Assembly (NCBI GenBank): GCA_944472135.2
Contig: OX235270.1
Span: 149,849,128-149,913,127 of the forward strand
Reading direction: 5' to 3'
Source of the DNA: Trichobilharzia regenti
Taxonomy: Eukaryota > Platyhelminthes > Trematoda > Strigeidida > Schistosomatidae
Length of the DNA: 64,000 bases
Shown: piece after piece, positions 51,815-63,214 of the stretch
How the letters are laid out: the number at the start of each line of letters is the position of its first letter
How positions within the stretch are numbered: the first letter of the stretch is position 1
Made by a program: the position numbers and the translations under genes
The notes under the pieces: generated by a model
The model's input: only the letters and a program-made list of their open reading frames with translations
What the model was told of the DNA's origin: nothing
Database searches by the model: none

Positions 51815-54589
51815 TGATGGTGGCTTTCAATCAGTGACAATGTAATCCGTGAGAGTGAAGCTTTGAAAAAATTATTGAAGGCAAACTGTGTATTCTTTCT
51901 GTGTGGCCTGAACGATACGTTCACCACGTCACAATTCTCTAAACTGAATACAAGTATCCCAATCAAGTGGTGAATTTAATCAGACTGAGTACAAATCATT
52001 GAAATTCTGAAGTCGTGCCTCCATTGGAGAAAGACAACGAAACAAGAAATCAATAACTTCCAAGCAATCTGTTTGGTCGATTCAATTTTGTTATTTCCTA
52101 TGTTTAGTGATTAGTGATTATCGCTCAGCCCCCTCGCCCCCCGCCCCCCGCCCCCTCACCACTGCATGTTAATCTTCATAGCTTTGAATTTGAATTTAAA
52201 TTTGAATGTCTAAATGTCGGTTCGGTCGTTGGTCAACAGATTAATTATTTCACCAAAGTGCATTTGAAAGAATGAGTCAAGAATGTATGAGTGATGCTCC
52301 CCACCTGAGAAAGTTGACAATCAATCAGTGAAATAAATGATGATTATGATGATGATTAGCAGCTATCTCAGGAAATAATTGATAGTAAATAAGAGGTCGA
52401 AGAATTGAAAGTGATTCTGAAAAATAAAAACGAACAAAACAAATAAAATCTCCTTCTACACAGCTTCTCACTGCAGCAAATCAACAAAATTGAGTTGACG
52501 CACTCAGACAGTTAAAAGGTGCTGTGTAAGGCGTTTCTGAGACCAGGGATTAAATTTCTCCCTAAGAATATTTTCAATATTAATATTAATAATAATAATA
52601 ATAGTAATGATATTAATAATGATAATAATAGGTTAGTTAGTCCTGCAAAATGCGTGTACACACAATATACACAATATTGGCTGGATTATTCCCTTGTGAT
52701 CTGGAACGAAGTGAATTCGATGCATTTCGACGAATAGAGAGGAAATTCAGATAGCCGAGTGGTTTAGCAATTCTGACGTTCAGTTCTTCAGCTTCAGCTT
52801 TAGCTTCAGCCTCGTGAAGAAGCTGTAGGCGAAATCATTTCAACGGGTTGTATGACCAGAAGAAATAATGTGATCCACAAATCAAGTGTTGAATGTGCAT
52901 TATTCTCCCTCCTTCTAATATCATGAAAGTGCTATCACGCTAACACTTCAAATATATTTATATTCTTGTTTCGAAAGATCTCTGTAGTCTACTCACAAAT
53001 TATGATTGTACAATGACTGAAGAAGAAGAAGAAGCGAACAACAGAAAGACAATTAATCAATAATCAATAATTAATGAGTAAAACAGTATGAAAGAGGAAA
53101 GGAGAAGAATCCTGTGATATTCACTGATCGACAGACTGACTGACTGACTGACTGGTTTACAGGTGCAAATGTCGAATGACCGTAATTAACTCATCGAAGT
53201 AGTTCTATTCACATCGAGTCATCTATTCATCGAGTCATCACAGGATGAATGATGCAGATGAGCAGACTGACTATATTGTAGATGCTATAGGTAGACAGAG
53301 AAGGTGGAAATGGATCAATTTGTCTGACAGATTTGAGCATGTGTCCAGTTCGAATAAGACTTGAAAATGCGTCTGTGTGTGTTGTAAACACGTTGTTCTA
53401 CAGTGTAACACTGACTGGAATTTACGACTGTCGAATTGCACATCCGAGTGTCTCAGAAGCTCTATATTTATTGAAATCAGTCCGACATCCCCGTTGACTG
53501 ATTCCATGGGAATCTGAATACGCGGTCTCTGTTGACAAATCATTTTTCAGTAGAGCTGGTTTAGAGATGGGACGGAGGATTTCTTCAGATTAATTGGATA
53601 CTAGGTGTTCGATAGTATGTGAACATGAAATTGAGGCATCACTTCTTGTCCTTTCTCGTAGATATCAATCTACGTAGATCTACAATCTAATTAAAGTGTG
53701 GTTCTCATTGGTTAGGAGATTGTGTGGATGACGCTTTGATATTCAAAATACTGACTGAATACTGACTGTATCGCTGTCGAATTGGAAGGGTGAGAGGCTA
53801 AGTAAATTAAGTGACAAATGACTCCCTGTGGGATTGATTATATTATGCGTTCCAAACCCCATCCGAAGGCTGGATTGTAAAGCTTTCTATTCTTGAGTGT
53901 CTGATCGAATCCTGTTGATCAGACGTGTACAATACTCAGAATTATAAGTGACACCATACTGTTGTGCATTATGGATCGTCAATATTTTATGATCTAATGT
54001 GAAGCTTCAGTCGGCTGGAATCTCGGATGGAGTCATCCTCTGTGAGACTATTGAGGGTTATTGGCTGTGATGAGGGAAACCCTCTCCGGGAGTGAAACGG
54101 AGCCAGCTAAAGCAGAAGCTCGAAGGTAGGAAATACAGCAGAGATATTCATCTGAAGTTATATATTCCATACCACACACACACACACAGATCAAATTATA
54201 GTAGTGGTATTAGAATTGATGTCCTCACGAGGAATATATTGCATAGTCTCTTTGTCTACTCAAATAGGCACTCAGTAGTTGGATTGTGCTCCATGCAGTT
54301 ATTGGCACGATATATCAGCTAGCACGTCAGGTATGGACATAATTTGTGAGAGAAAACCGAGAAATCTCCATTGTCTCTTTGGTATTCAGTATCAATAACT
54401 TAAAACAACTTCATCCTGTCATGACAACCTGCATTAATATTCATATGATACATTGGCGTTTTCTAATATTTAGGTGGATATATCGGAGATATATTAGGAT
54501 GGAATACATTGTTATTTATAACCCTCACTGAAGTATCTTACCATTATGTTTGAGAGAACACTTCCTTTCGACAACTTATTCTCCTTCTT
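51815..54589. other. Upstream region of CPEB copy C: no confident gene
   Basis: Homologous to 18,097-20,880 of copy B. The short frame at 53,271-53,543 (minus, 90 codons) equals that at 60,781 in copy D. No domain recognised. Confidence 0.4.
52133..52155 (-). other. G-rich tract on minus strand, G-quadruplex candidate (copy C)
   Basis: On the plus strand the runs are cytosines (CCCCCTCGCCCCCCGCC...). Counterpart of the tract at 20,536. Confidence 0.5.
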
Positions 54590-55180
54590 TGGGGTTTATT
54601 AGTTTTTCTCTTGTCACATGGAAGCGAAACAGTAGTTTCAACTAGAATAAATCGTGTCAATTCCTATTTACTTTTCATGTTTGAAGAGGGAATTGGTAGA
54701 GTGAGTGAGGTGCGCTACTGACATGATTTGCAAGTAGTATGTAAACAGGCGTTCATCGTCACAAAATTATCGAGTAGCGGAGAGGTAAAGGGATTTGACG
54801 TCAAGGAGAGCAAATGAACGAGTGTTGAGGTGAAATGAAACATGGAGACACGAAACGAAGACAGAGAAACACGATACGAAGGAAGGGTGGATGAAAGGAT
54901 GGCAGCACGACACGGTAGATCGATCGATCGATCGATCTGTATAAATGACGATTTTCACATTAGGTGTACACAATTGCAAATAAACATTCTGTTACGAAGT
55001 CTGTTTTCTTTTTCCGTTCCTTTGGGAATAAATACAGTTGACAGCTAGAGCAATGATATTACTAGGGTTTAGTGAGTAGTAACAGGTTGTGTGTGACAGG
55101 TTGTCACACCTGCTAGAGAAACATTTTCTCCGTACAATTGATATAAGTATAAAACTTGGGCACTGTGGTAGCGTATAACT
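54590..55180. other. Spacer between C and D, simple repeats
   Basis: Unassigned sequence with a (CGAT)n tract at 54,919-54,940 and a small palindrome around ACAGGTTGTCACACCTG at 55,096-55,112. No gene recognised. Confidence 0.4.
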
Positions 55181-55181
55181 C

Positions 55182-55398
55182 CATTATGGATAAGATATTA
55201 TTTTGATAAATCACACAGTGTTGTACATTTATATGAACTGATGACATTTAGAGCACAAACTATTGCTCATAATCATGTCAAGTTGATATGATATGATATT
55301 GATATGATTATGAGCAATAGTTTGTGCTCTAAACGTCATCAGTTCATATAACTGTACAACACTGTGTGATTTATCAAAATAAAATCTTATCTATAAGG
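55182..55398. repeat. Long hairpin / foldback element
   Basis: Two arms of about 94 bp (55,182-55,275 and 55,304-55,398) are nearly perfect reverse complements, separated by about 28 bp of GATAT-rich loop. Arms include GATAAATCACACAGTGTTGT and its complement. It resembles a MITE or foldback element by shape only. No coding part or target duplication was identified. Confidence 0.85.
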
Positions 55399-55865
55399 GA
55401 TTTTCTCCGTACATTTTACTACTACCTCTAGCTTGGCTGCTGCTTGTGCTGGCGACGACGGCGGTTGTCGTGGTGGCGGCTGGTGTGATTGGTGCTGCTG
55501 TTTTTTTATTCTACTATCAGATGTGACAGATTTTTATTCACAAATTCGCAAATATTGAGAAAAATAAAGTAAATAAACTAAAGACAAATAGAGTGTAAGC
55601 TGTGATTCGATGAATTGGAACTGCTTTTCTTTTCGTTTCTTTTCGTCGTCATCATCCTCATCTTCGTTATCGTCATTTTTGTTGTTGTTGCTGCTGTAGT
55701 CATGTTTGTTGATGTTTCCTAAGGTGTCTTGTGTTGTTGTCTGTGTGGTTTCACTTTTTCCTCTACCCCAGTTGTGTGTGTGTGTGTATGTAATATGCAG
55801 GTTAGTGTGTAAATCAGCTGACAGTAAGTAATCAAGCAAAATGGAAATAACATCCATGTCGGGTT
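55399..55865. other. Unassigned spacer, trinucleotide-rich
   Basis: GCTG/GGCG-rich tract at about 55,430-55,500, TCGTC/GTTGTTG tracts at 55,640-55,695 and (GT)n at 55,773-55,790. Short minus-strand frames here are low-complexity and probably not genes. Confidence 0.4.
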
Positions 55866-56111
55866 CTTCACATCAAGAGTAGTTATATCAAAACAAACCA
55901 TTTCTTCATCATTCTCTAGTTGAATGTCGTTTAGTTTAATTTTCATCTCATATGAATTAGTCAGCTGGTTTAGAGTTTCAACGAGTTCTAATGGGGCATA
56001 ACATTAGAGCTAAGTGCTTTGATAATTCATAAGTAGGGGTATTTCTGAAATCTACTGTTGGTCGTATGGGGTAACCTGACTTATGTATTTTAATTGTACC
56101 ATATATCCTAC
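55866..56111 (-). pseudogene. PLE-C RT fragment, left part of interrupted copy
   Basis: Minus-strand translation shows YGTIKIHKSGYPIRPTVDF (the PLE block LYGLPKIHK...RPI) and, further on, EEMVCFDITTL, which is RT motif A. It continues across the LTR element into 57,166-57,455. Beyond motif A (55,866) the similarity is lost. Confidence 0.7.
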
Positions 56112-56427
56112 TGTGGTGAGAGCAGGCTGCTAGCCGATTGGTTGGCACTAATCTACGTTAAGGTCTAGGTCACTAATATGGGCCGTGAACAAGCCTGAGT
56201 CAACAACCAATCACAGCAAAGTTAACGTGGCAGAATATGATTCGCAGAGAGAACTCTATTTGTCAAGGAATCCCGAAACAACCAATCAGAAGCCTGCGTT
56301 TGTCTACCTAAACAACCAATCAGATGACTGCGCTTGTCTATAATAATGTAGTTGAAAGATGTATAAATACGTGTTGATTTTCATAATAAAACGATCTGTT
56401 GCCTGGCCCTTGTCTTCTGTTGTTACA
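56112..56427 (+). repeat. 5' LTR with CCAAT boxes, TATA and poly(A) signal
   Basis: Within the 316 bp, CCAAT occurs several times (three forward in AACCAATCA contexts at about 56,201, 56,279 and 56,315, and one reversed as GATTGG at about 56,139). A TATA-like GTATAAATACG lies at about 56,361, and AATAAA at about 56,384. This is a compact Pol II promoter and terminator layout. CCAAT repetition is typical of NF-Y-bound LTRs, which is an inference here. Confidence 0.75.
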
Positions 56428-56451
56428 TTTGGTGTCGCTGCCTACCGACAA

Positions 56452-56871
56452 ATGAAAAGCCTATACCCTGCAGTTTTTGATGGAGACATATGGATCTTCG
56501 GGCAGGACTTCAAGGCTTCTGCGCAGTTGAGTGGCGTTCAAGATCTGTCAGCGATGGAGCTGCTACTTGGGACGCTGCTGGGAGGTCGGGTGAAAGCAGC
56601 ATATGAAAGTGTGAGCCGAAGTATGGACGAATGTTCGACAGGGTCAGGCAAACAGTTTCCAAAGTGGGAAGGACCATATATGGTCACTTCGAGATGGGGT
56701 TACGCAGACACAGTCGCAATGGCGAACAATGAGAGGCGCGTGAACGTCAGCGAGCTCCAGAAATGGATACAGCGAGACAAGCCAACGATGACGCCTGCAC
56801 CAAGTAGATCAAGCCGACTTCAGTCGCACGTATTTGACGGGGGGACGAGTGTGGTGAGAGCAGGCTGCTAG
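56452..56871 (+). CDS. Gag-integrase-tail fusion ORF of the LTR element
   Basis: A 139-codon ORF that starts 25 bp after the left LTR and ends inside the right LTR. The N-terminal half looks like the start of a gag (VFDGDIWIFGQDFKASAQLS, then LLGTLLGGRVKAAYE). The C-terminal half contains FPKWEGPYMV and RRVNVSELQKW, like the GPY/F module at the end of Gypsy integrases. All of protease, RT, RNase H and most of integrase are missing, so an internal deletion fused both ends in frame. The frame is open upstream to 56,359, but that ATG overlaps the TATA-like box, so the later ATG is preferred. Confidence 0.6.
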   Translation: MKSLYPAVFDGDIWIFGQDFKASAQLSGVQDLSAMELLLGTLLGGRVKAAYESVSRSMDECSTGSGKQFPKWEGPYMVTSRWGYADTVAMANNERRVNVSELQKWIQRDKPTMTPAPSRSSRLQSHVFDGGTSVVRAGC

Positions 56872-57165
56872 CCGATTGGTTGGCACTAATCTACGTTAAG
56901 GTCTAGGTCACTAATATGGGCCGTGAACAAGCCTGAGTCAACAACCAATCACAGCAAAGTTAACGTGGCAGAATATGATTCGCAGAGAGAACTCTATTTG
57001 TCAAGGAATCCCGAAACAACCAATCAGAAGCCTGCGTTTGTCTACCTAAACAACCAATCAGATGACTGCGCTTGTCTATAATAATGTAGTTGAAAGATGT
57101 ATAAATACGTGTTGATTTTCATAATAAAACGATCTGTTGCCTGGCCCTTGTCTTCTGTTGTTACA
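56850..57165 (+). repeat. 3' LTR
   Basis: A 316-bp copy of the left LTR with no difference seen. It begins after the polypurine tract and supplies the stop codon of the internal ORF. Confidence 0.92.
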
Positions 57166-57455
57166 CTACTAGTATTATTAGTTTTAGGCATTAAAGTAAA
57201 CCATTTAGACTCACCCAGTTACGGCTTCATTCTGCGTATTAGTTCTGCTTAACCTTATTCATTATTGTATCTACAGGCTTCTTAATTTATTCATATGGAC
57301 CCGTTTGAATATGTTCAGTAACTTTTTTGATATATTCAGATTTATTCAAAACTACAGTGGCGTTTCCTTTGTCAGCTTTTGCGATGACAATATTTTTATC
57401 CTGTTTTAGACTAATTAAAGCGTCTCTTTCCGATTTTGTTAAGCATTTGTTAAGC
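57166..57455 (-). pseudogene. PLE-C RT fragment, right part of interrupted copy
   Basis: Minus-strand translation: LTKSERDALISLKQDKNIVI, AKADKGNATVVLNKSEYIKK and EHIQTGP. This is the PLE N-terminal RT finger region (compare DKGSGTVILNKRDYI in PLE-A). Near the LTR element it reads toward MPKTNNTS, and the frame then continues at 56,111. It ends at the duplication border of copy D. Confidence 0.75.
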
Positions 57456-58235
57456 AAAAAAGTACGAAGGTTTGGTTATTAAGGTGACACAAAGCATTCT
57501 GTGAATGCGATCCATGCAAAGAGAAAATAAAGGACGTTCAGCTGTCAAAAATGTTTTCTTGATTAAGGTGATCCTTTAGTTTCATTTGGTATTTATAAAC
57601 ACATAATAACTGTCAAGAATGGATGATTTGAATTGTTGACGAATTTCTGTTGAGAGGCGAGCAGGCCAAATATATTCTATCGTTGAGTTTCTGTACTTCC
57701 TTGTACGACAGAGAGCATGTTATCTCTTAGGATGACTCCTAGACAGACTTCTAGCTGATGAGATGCAAGGAAGGGGAGAGTTGTGAATAGAAGGCGTGAG
57801 GGTGTAGACAGTCAGACAAAATGGATTTGGAGTATTTCCCACATGATTTCAGGTGTCTATCGACTACTGTAGTAACAAGCTGATTTCATTGCACACTAGT
57901 CGCCTTACTGACCCAACCTGTAATGCTCTTCGAAATATGACACAGTCCGTTTTAAGTAGCTCAGGAAATACCAATGGAGTGCAATTAGGATTCGAGAGTT
58001 AGCGAAGTAGTACAAGGCGAGGTTGAGTGATTTAAGATTGTCTTAACTCCTCGAATTAAAAGACAATCTGAACGAAGAATATTCTTTTCAATAATTTCTC
58101 TTCAGCTTCTTACAATTATAAGATATAATATTTGTGGTCGTTACAATAAAGGCCAGTTATGCTTCGGATACATTTTTTAACGTAGAATAACAGATTATCA
58201 GCTATGTGGTGTCAAAATAAATAGTCATATTTGTG

Positions 58236-58992
58236 TGAGACCAAAGCCCAGTATACACATTTCCTTAGCTTCGTATCGATGAAATACAAACGTAATCTAA
58301 TCAGGTGCTTAGCATTTGGAGCAAGGTCTATTTGTTCTGAAAAGTGCGTAGAGAAAGAACTCCAGGTCATCCGAGACATTCTAAGCGAGAACGGATATCC
58401 AGAGAAGTTCATTAAAGCCAAAATAGGTTATAATAGTCGTAAACATGAACTGACAACTGTGGAGAAAAAGCCTTTGATTTTACGTCTCCAATTCAAGGGA
58501 GATACCGCTGCGGAGATTCTATCCCAACGTTTAACCAGGGCGATCAAGAAAACTTTCTACTCTGCACGTCTGTGTCTATCTTCACTAGCCGTCCAATGTT
58601 CACCCAGTAACTCAAAGATGTCTTACCTAACCTTAGCTCTTCTTCATGCGTATACCATTTCAACTGTTCCTGTGGTTCAAGTTATATAGGGCGCACGATT
58701 AGGCAGGTTCATCTACGGGTTCGAGAACACTTACCAGCTTGGTTCAGCATGGGGGGAAATTAAGTGCATAAAAAGCTCGATCCTGTCACACCTGGTCGAC
58801 ACTGGACATCGCATCGATGTCAACACAGCTTTCAGGGTTATATACCGAATCCCGAAGTCGTTATCACGTACAGTTCGCTTACGTCTCCTACACATAGCTG
58901 AAGCTGTTGCAATAAGATCGACTAAACCGGAACTGTGTATCCAAAAGGAACACGTCCAGACGCTGTTCCTACCGTGGCCAACCTTGGATTGA
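58236..58992 (+). pseudogene. PLE-C ORF C-terminal part, frameshifted
   Basis: It begins at AQYTHFLSFVSMKYKRNLIR, continues LSENGYPEKFIKAKIG, LRLQFKGDTAAEILSQRLTR and KKTFYSARLCLS. A frameshift near 58,600 leads to the GIY-YIG part CVYHFNCSCGSSYIGRTIRQ and VREHLPAWF, and on to ELCIQKEHVQTLFLPWP before the stop. RT motifs are missing because of 5' truncation at the inverted terminal copy. Confidence 0.82.
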
Positions 58993-59445
58993 AGATTTTT
59001 CTTCTCACCAAGAGTGCTCCTTCCCCTTAAGCCTCTTGGTTTTTTTCTTTTTAATTTGCTTATTATTACAAATATTGTTATTACAGTTATTATTATTATT
59101 CGTCATAATTTATGCCCTTTATGCAAACATTCCCTCAATACTATCGAATTTTCATTTATACGGACTTATTATTAGTGATATTATCTGTTTTCTCAATATA
59201 TGCCTCCACCTGTTTCATTTAACATATTCGTTATCTCACTATGAACCTCTCATTCCAGTCTTAATATCTCCTGTTTAACTCAGACCACTTTGTACTAGCC
59301 ACTCACTCACCTGGCACCTTTTATAACCTTGAACTGATTTGTCAATTTTCCTACCCCACACTCTACAATTCCATTATGATTAATCACCACCATTGTCTCC
59401 CATTTCACCTAAATATTTCTAATCGATTTCAGCCTAGCACGTTTG
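58993..59445 (+). other. PLE-C 3' region (pseudo-LTR body)
   Basis: AT-rich sequence downstream of the PLE-C stop codon, with TTATTATTATTCG tracts as in the PLE-A pLTR after its stop. No coding function. Confidence 0.6.
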
Positions 59446-59671
59446 TCACACAAATATGACTATTTATTTTGACACCGCATAGCTGATAATCTGTTATTCT
59501 ACGTTAAAAATGTATCCGAAGCATAACTGGCCTTTATTGTAACGACCACAAATATTATATCTTATAATTGTAAGAAGCTGAAGAGAAATTATTGAAAAGA
59601 ATATTCTTCGTTCAGATTGACTTTTAATTCATAATATGGGAATATTTCACGCTATCAAATCTTTTAACTCC

Positions 59672-62167
59672 TTGAGGTTGTAGGTTAGGTGGAACATTCT
59701 CCTAGAAACTGACAACTGCAGAGCCCAAAGAAGGAGAATAAGTTGTCGAAAGGAAGTGTTCTCTCAAACATAATGGTAAGATACTTCAGTGAGGGTTATA
59801 AATAACAATGTATTCCATCCTAATATATCTCCGATATATCCACCTAAATATTAGAAAACGCCAATGTATCATATGAATATTAATGCAGGTTGTCATGACA
59901 GGATGAAGTTGTTTTAAGTTATTGATACTGAATACCAAAGAGACAATGGAGATTTCTCGGTTTTCTCTCACAAATTATGTCCATACCTGACGTGCTAGCT
60001 GATATATCGTGCCAATAACTGCATGGAGCACAATCCAACTACTGAGTGCCTATTTGAGTAGACAAAGAGACTATGCAATATATTCCTCGTGAGGACATCA
60101 ATTCTAATACCACTACTATAATTTGATCTGTGTGTGTGTGTGTGTGTGTGCGTATGGAATATATAACTTCAGATGAATATCTCTGCTGTATTTCCTACCT
60201 TCGAGCTTCTGCTTTAGCTGGCTCCGTTTCACTCCCGGAGAGGGTTTCCCTCATCACAGCCAATAACCCTCAATAGTCTCACAGAGGATGACTCCATCCG
60301 AGATTCCAGCCGACTGAAGCTTCACATTAGATCATAAAATATTGACGATCCATAATGCACAACAGTATGGTGTCACTTATAATTCTGAGTATTGTACACG
60401 TCTGATCAACAGGATTCGATCAGACACTCAAGAATAGAAAGCTTTACAATCCAGCCTTCGGATGGGGTTTGGAACGCATAATATAATCAATCCCACAGGG
60501 AGTCATTTGTCACTTAATTTACTTAGCCTCTCACCCTTCCAATTCGACAGCGATACAGTCAGTATTCAGTCAGTATTTTGAATATCAAAGCGTCATCCAC
60601 ACAATCTCCTAACCAATGAGAACCACACTTTAATTAGATTGTAGATCTACGTAGATTGATATCTACGAGAAAGGACAAGAAGTGATGCCTCAATTTCATG
60701 TTCACATACTATCGAACACCTAGTATCCAATTAATCTGAAGAAATCCTCCGTCCCATCTCTAAACCAGCTCTACTGAAAAATGATTTGTCAACAGAGACC
60801 GCGTATTCAGATTCCCATGGAATCAGTCAACGGGGATGTCGGACTGATTTCAATAAATATAGAGCTTCTGAGACACTCGGATGTGCAATTCGACAGTCGT
60901 AAATTCCAGTCAGTGTTACACTGTAGAACAACGTGTTTACAACACACACAGACGCATTTTCAAGTCTTATTCGAACTGGACACATGCTCAAATCTGTCAG
61001 ACAAATTGATCCATTTCCACCTTCTCTGTCTACCTATAGCATCTACAATATAGTCAGTCTGCTCATCTGCATCATTCATCCTGTGATGACTCGATGAATA
61101 GATGACTCGATGTGAATAGAACTACTTCGATGAGTTAATTACGGTCATTCGACATTTGCACCTGTAAACCAGTCAGTCAGTCAGTCAGTCTGTCGATCAG
61201 TGAATATCACAGGATTCTTCTCCTTTCCTCTTTCATACTGTTTTACTCATTAATTATTGATTATTGATTAATTGTCTTTCTGTTGTTCGCTTCTTCTTCT
61301 TCTTCAGTCATTGTACAATCATAATTTGTGAGTAGACTACAGAGATCTTTCGAAACAAGAATATAAATATATTTGAAGTGTTAGCGTGATAGCACTTTCA
61401 TGATATTAGAAGGAGGGAGAATAATGCACATTCAACACTTGATTTGTGGATCACATTATTTCTTCTGGTCATACAACCCGTTGAAATGATTTCGCCTACA
61501 GCTTCTTCACGAGGCTGAAGCTAAAGCTGAAGCTGAAGAACTGAACGTCAGAATTGCTAAACCACTCGGCTATCTGAATTTCCTCTCTATTCGTCGAAAT
61601 GCATCGAATTCACTTCGTTCCAGATCACAAGGGAATAATCCAGCCAATATTGTGTATATTGTGTGTACACGCATTTTGCAGGACTAACTAACCTATTATT
61701 ATCATTATTAATATCATTACTATTATTATTATTATTAATATTAATATTGAAAATATTCTTAGGGAGAAATTTAATCCCTGGTCTCAGAAACGCCTTACAC
61801 AGCACCTTTTAACTGTCTGAGTGCGTCAACTCAATTTTGTTGATTTGCTGCAGTGAGAAGCTGTGTAGAAGGAGATTTTATTTGTTTTGTTCGTTTTTAT
61901 TTTTCAGACTCACTTTCAATTCTTCGACCTCTTATTTACTATCAATTATTTCCTGAGATAGCTGCTAATCATCATCATAATCATCATTTATTTCACTGAT
62001 TGATTGTCAACTTTCTCAGGTGGGGAGCATCACTCATACATTCTTGACTCATTCTTTCAAATGCACTTTGGTGAAATAATTAATCTGTTGACCAACGACC
62101 GAACCGACATTTAGACATTCAAATTTAAATTCAAATTCAAAGCTATGAAGATTAACATGCAGTGGTG
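59672..62167. other. Upstream region of CPEB copy D: no confident gene
   Basis: Homologous to 18,056-20,540 of copy B. It includes the 90-codon frame at 60,781-61,053 (no known domain) and a (GT)n tract at 60,129-60,150 that is longer than in copy B. Confidence 0.4.
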
Positions 62168-62192
62168 AGGGGGCGGGGGCGGGGGGCGAGGG
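62168..62192 (+). other. G-rich tract, G-quadruplex candidate (copy D)
   Basis: Four guanine runs of five or six are separated by C, C and CGA, so it fits a simple G-quadruplex pattern. Confidence 0.55.
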
Positions 62193-62527
62193 GGCTGAGC
62201 GATAATCACTAATCACTAAACATAGGAAATAACAAAATTGAATCGACCAAACAGATTGCTTGGAAGTTATTGATTTCTTGTTTCGTTGTCTTTCTCCAAT
62301 GGAGGCACGACTTCAGAATTTCAATGATTTGTACTCAGTCTGATTAAATTCACCACTTGATTGGGATACTTGTATTCAGTTTAGAGAATTGTGACGTGGT
62401 GAACGTATCGTTCAGGCCACACAGAAAGAATACACAGTTTGCCTTCAATAATTTTTTCAAAGCTTCACTCTCACGGATTACATTGTCACTGATTGAAAGC
62501 CACCATCATCACTGACATAAAAACAAA

Positions 62528-62567
62528 ATGGAGTCGACTCGCTCAGCGTCTGTGATCAACAATAACA
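62528..62567 (+). CDS. Tentative first CPEB exon (copy D)
   Basis: Same 40-nt ATG-to-donor segment as at 20,896-20,935. Downstream exons of copy D lie beyond the window, so its gene state is unknown. Confidence 0.3.
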
Positions 62568-63214
62568 GTGAGTGTATTACTTGCTTTGCATTTATCGTGT
62601 TTTCTGTAATTGCTAAACACCTTTGTTTACTTAATAACTAATAATTTTACAATTCCCCTTGTAACATTGTACCATTATGAAGACAATATTTAGCGAAGAG
62701 ACTCTTTTCAAGGAATGTTGTTATCGAGCTGTAGAACCGTATTTATATTTATATATATATATATGTATGTGTAGTTCTTTTATGAGAATTTAGTCCAGTT
62801 AGCGAATTGAGGCGAAGGCGAAGGCGTGAATACACGAAATAAAGAGAGTAGAATAAAATATGTCAGTCAAAGGTTTGTAAATATTAAAATAGAACAATGT
62901 CGAGTGGAGACACAAATAATGTCATTTAAAGAATTTTCAAGTGTTGGATTGGTTGGTTGGATTCGATCGGTTGGAGGAGCATTGGAAAAGCTGCAGTGAC
63001 TACTGGACGGCTGTTTCCGTTGTCCTAGTTTCCGACTGACACCTCAGCAGTACGCACCACTCACCACTATGCTTCAAACCCAGCGTTACATTTCATGGTG
63101 TGTGATTTGACTAGATACAATTGAATACTGGTATGCACATTTTGAATTTGATTAACAAATGGGAAAATTGGAAACAATTCACTGTGAGGATACTACTACT
63201 ACTTCTACTTTAAT

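Larger units (their letters stand above)
42866..54589 (-). repeat. Segmental duplication copy C (inverted)
   Basis: The reverse complement of copy B from about 32,150 down to about 18,097, without the PLE-B insertion. The left break lies in the CPEB intron before the terminal exon. The right break falls at CTTTGGG (54,589), where B continues into GCTCTGAAGTTG in reverse. With copy B it makes an inverted repeat with 11.7-14 kb arms and a 10.7-kb spacer. Confidence 0.92.
56112..57165 (+). mobile_element. Non-autonomous LTR retrotransposon (1,054 bp)
   Basis: Two LTRs of exactly 316 bp (56,112-56,427 and 56,850-57,165), identical by eye, both TG...CA, flank a 422-bp interior. The target duplication is CTAC (56,108-56,111 and 57,166-57,169). 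A primer-binding-like TGGTGTCGCTGCC follows the left LTR, and a polypurine GACGGGGGGACGAG precedes the right one. It is inserted inside an old PLE (PLE-C), whose reading frame resumes on each side. Identical LTRs imply a very recent insertion by an element whose enzymes must come from elsewhere. Confidence 0.93.
58051..59663 (+). mobile_element. Young PLE-C insertion with inverted terminal copy
   Basis: An insertion of 1,613 bp relative to copy B (site at about 18,055), flanked by TTAACTCC (58,043-58,050 and 59,664-59,671). Inverted ends of about 185 bp: 58,053-58,237 and 59,446-59,632. Inside is the C-terminal third of a PLE ORF on plus, a 3' region, and then, right of the right arm, ATGGGAATATTTCACG, which would begin a new ORF (MGIFHAIKS, like MGIFHLLKS in PLE-A). 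So the element carries a pLTR followed by the first codons of the next unit. Confidence 0.88.

Noticed and set aside
55534..55857. 107-codon Asp/Asn/Lys-rich minus-strand frame
   Set aside because: Arises from TCGTC and GTTGTTG repeats; no splice or domain support.
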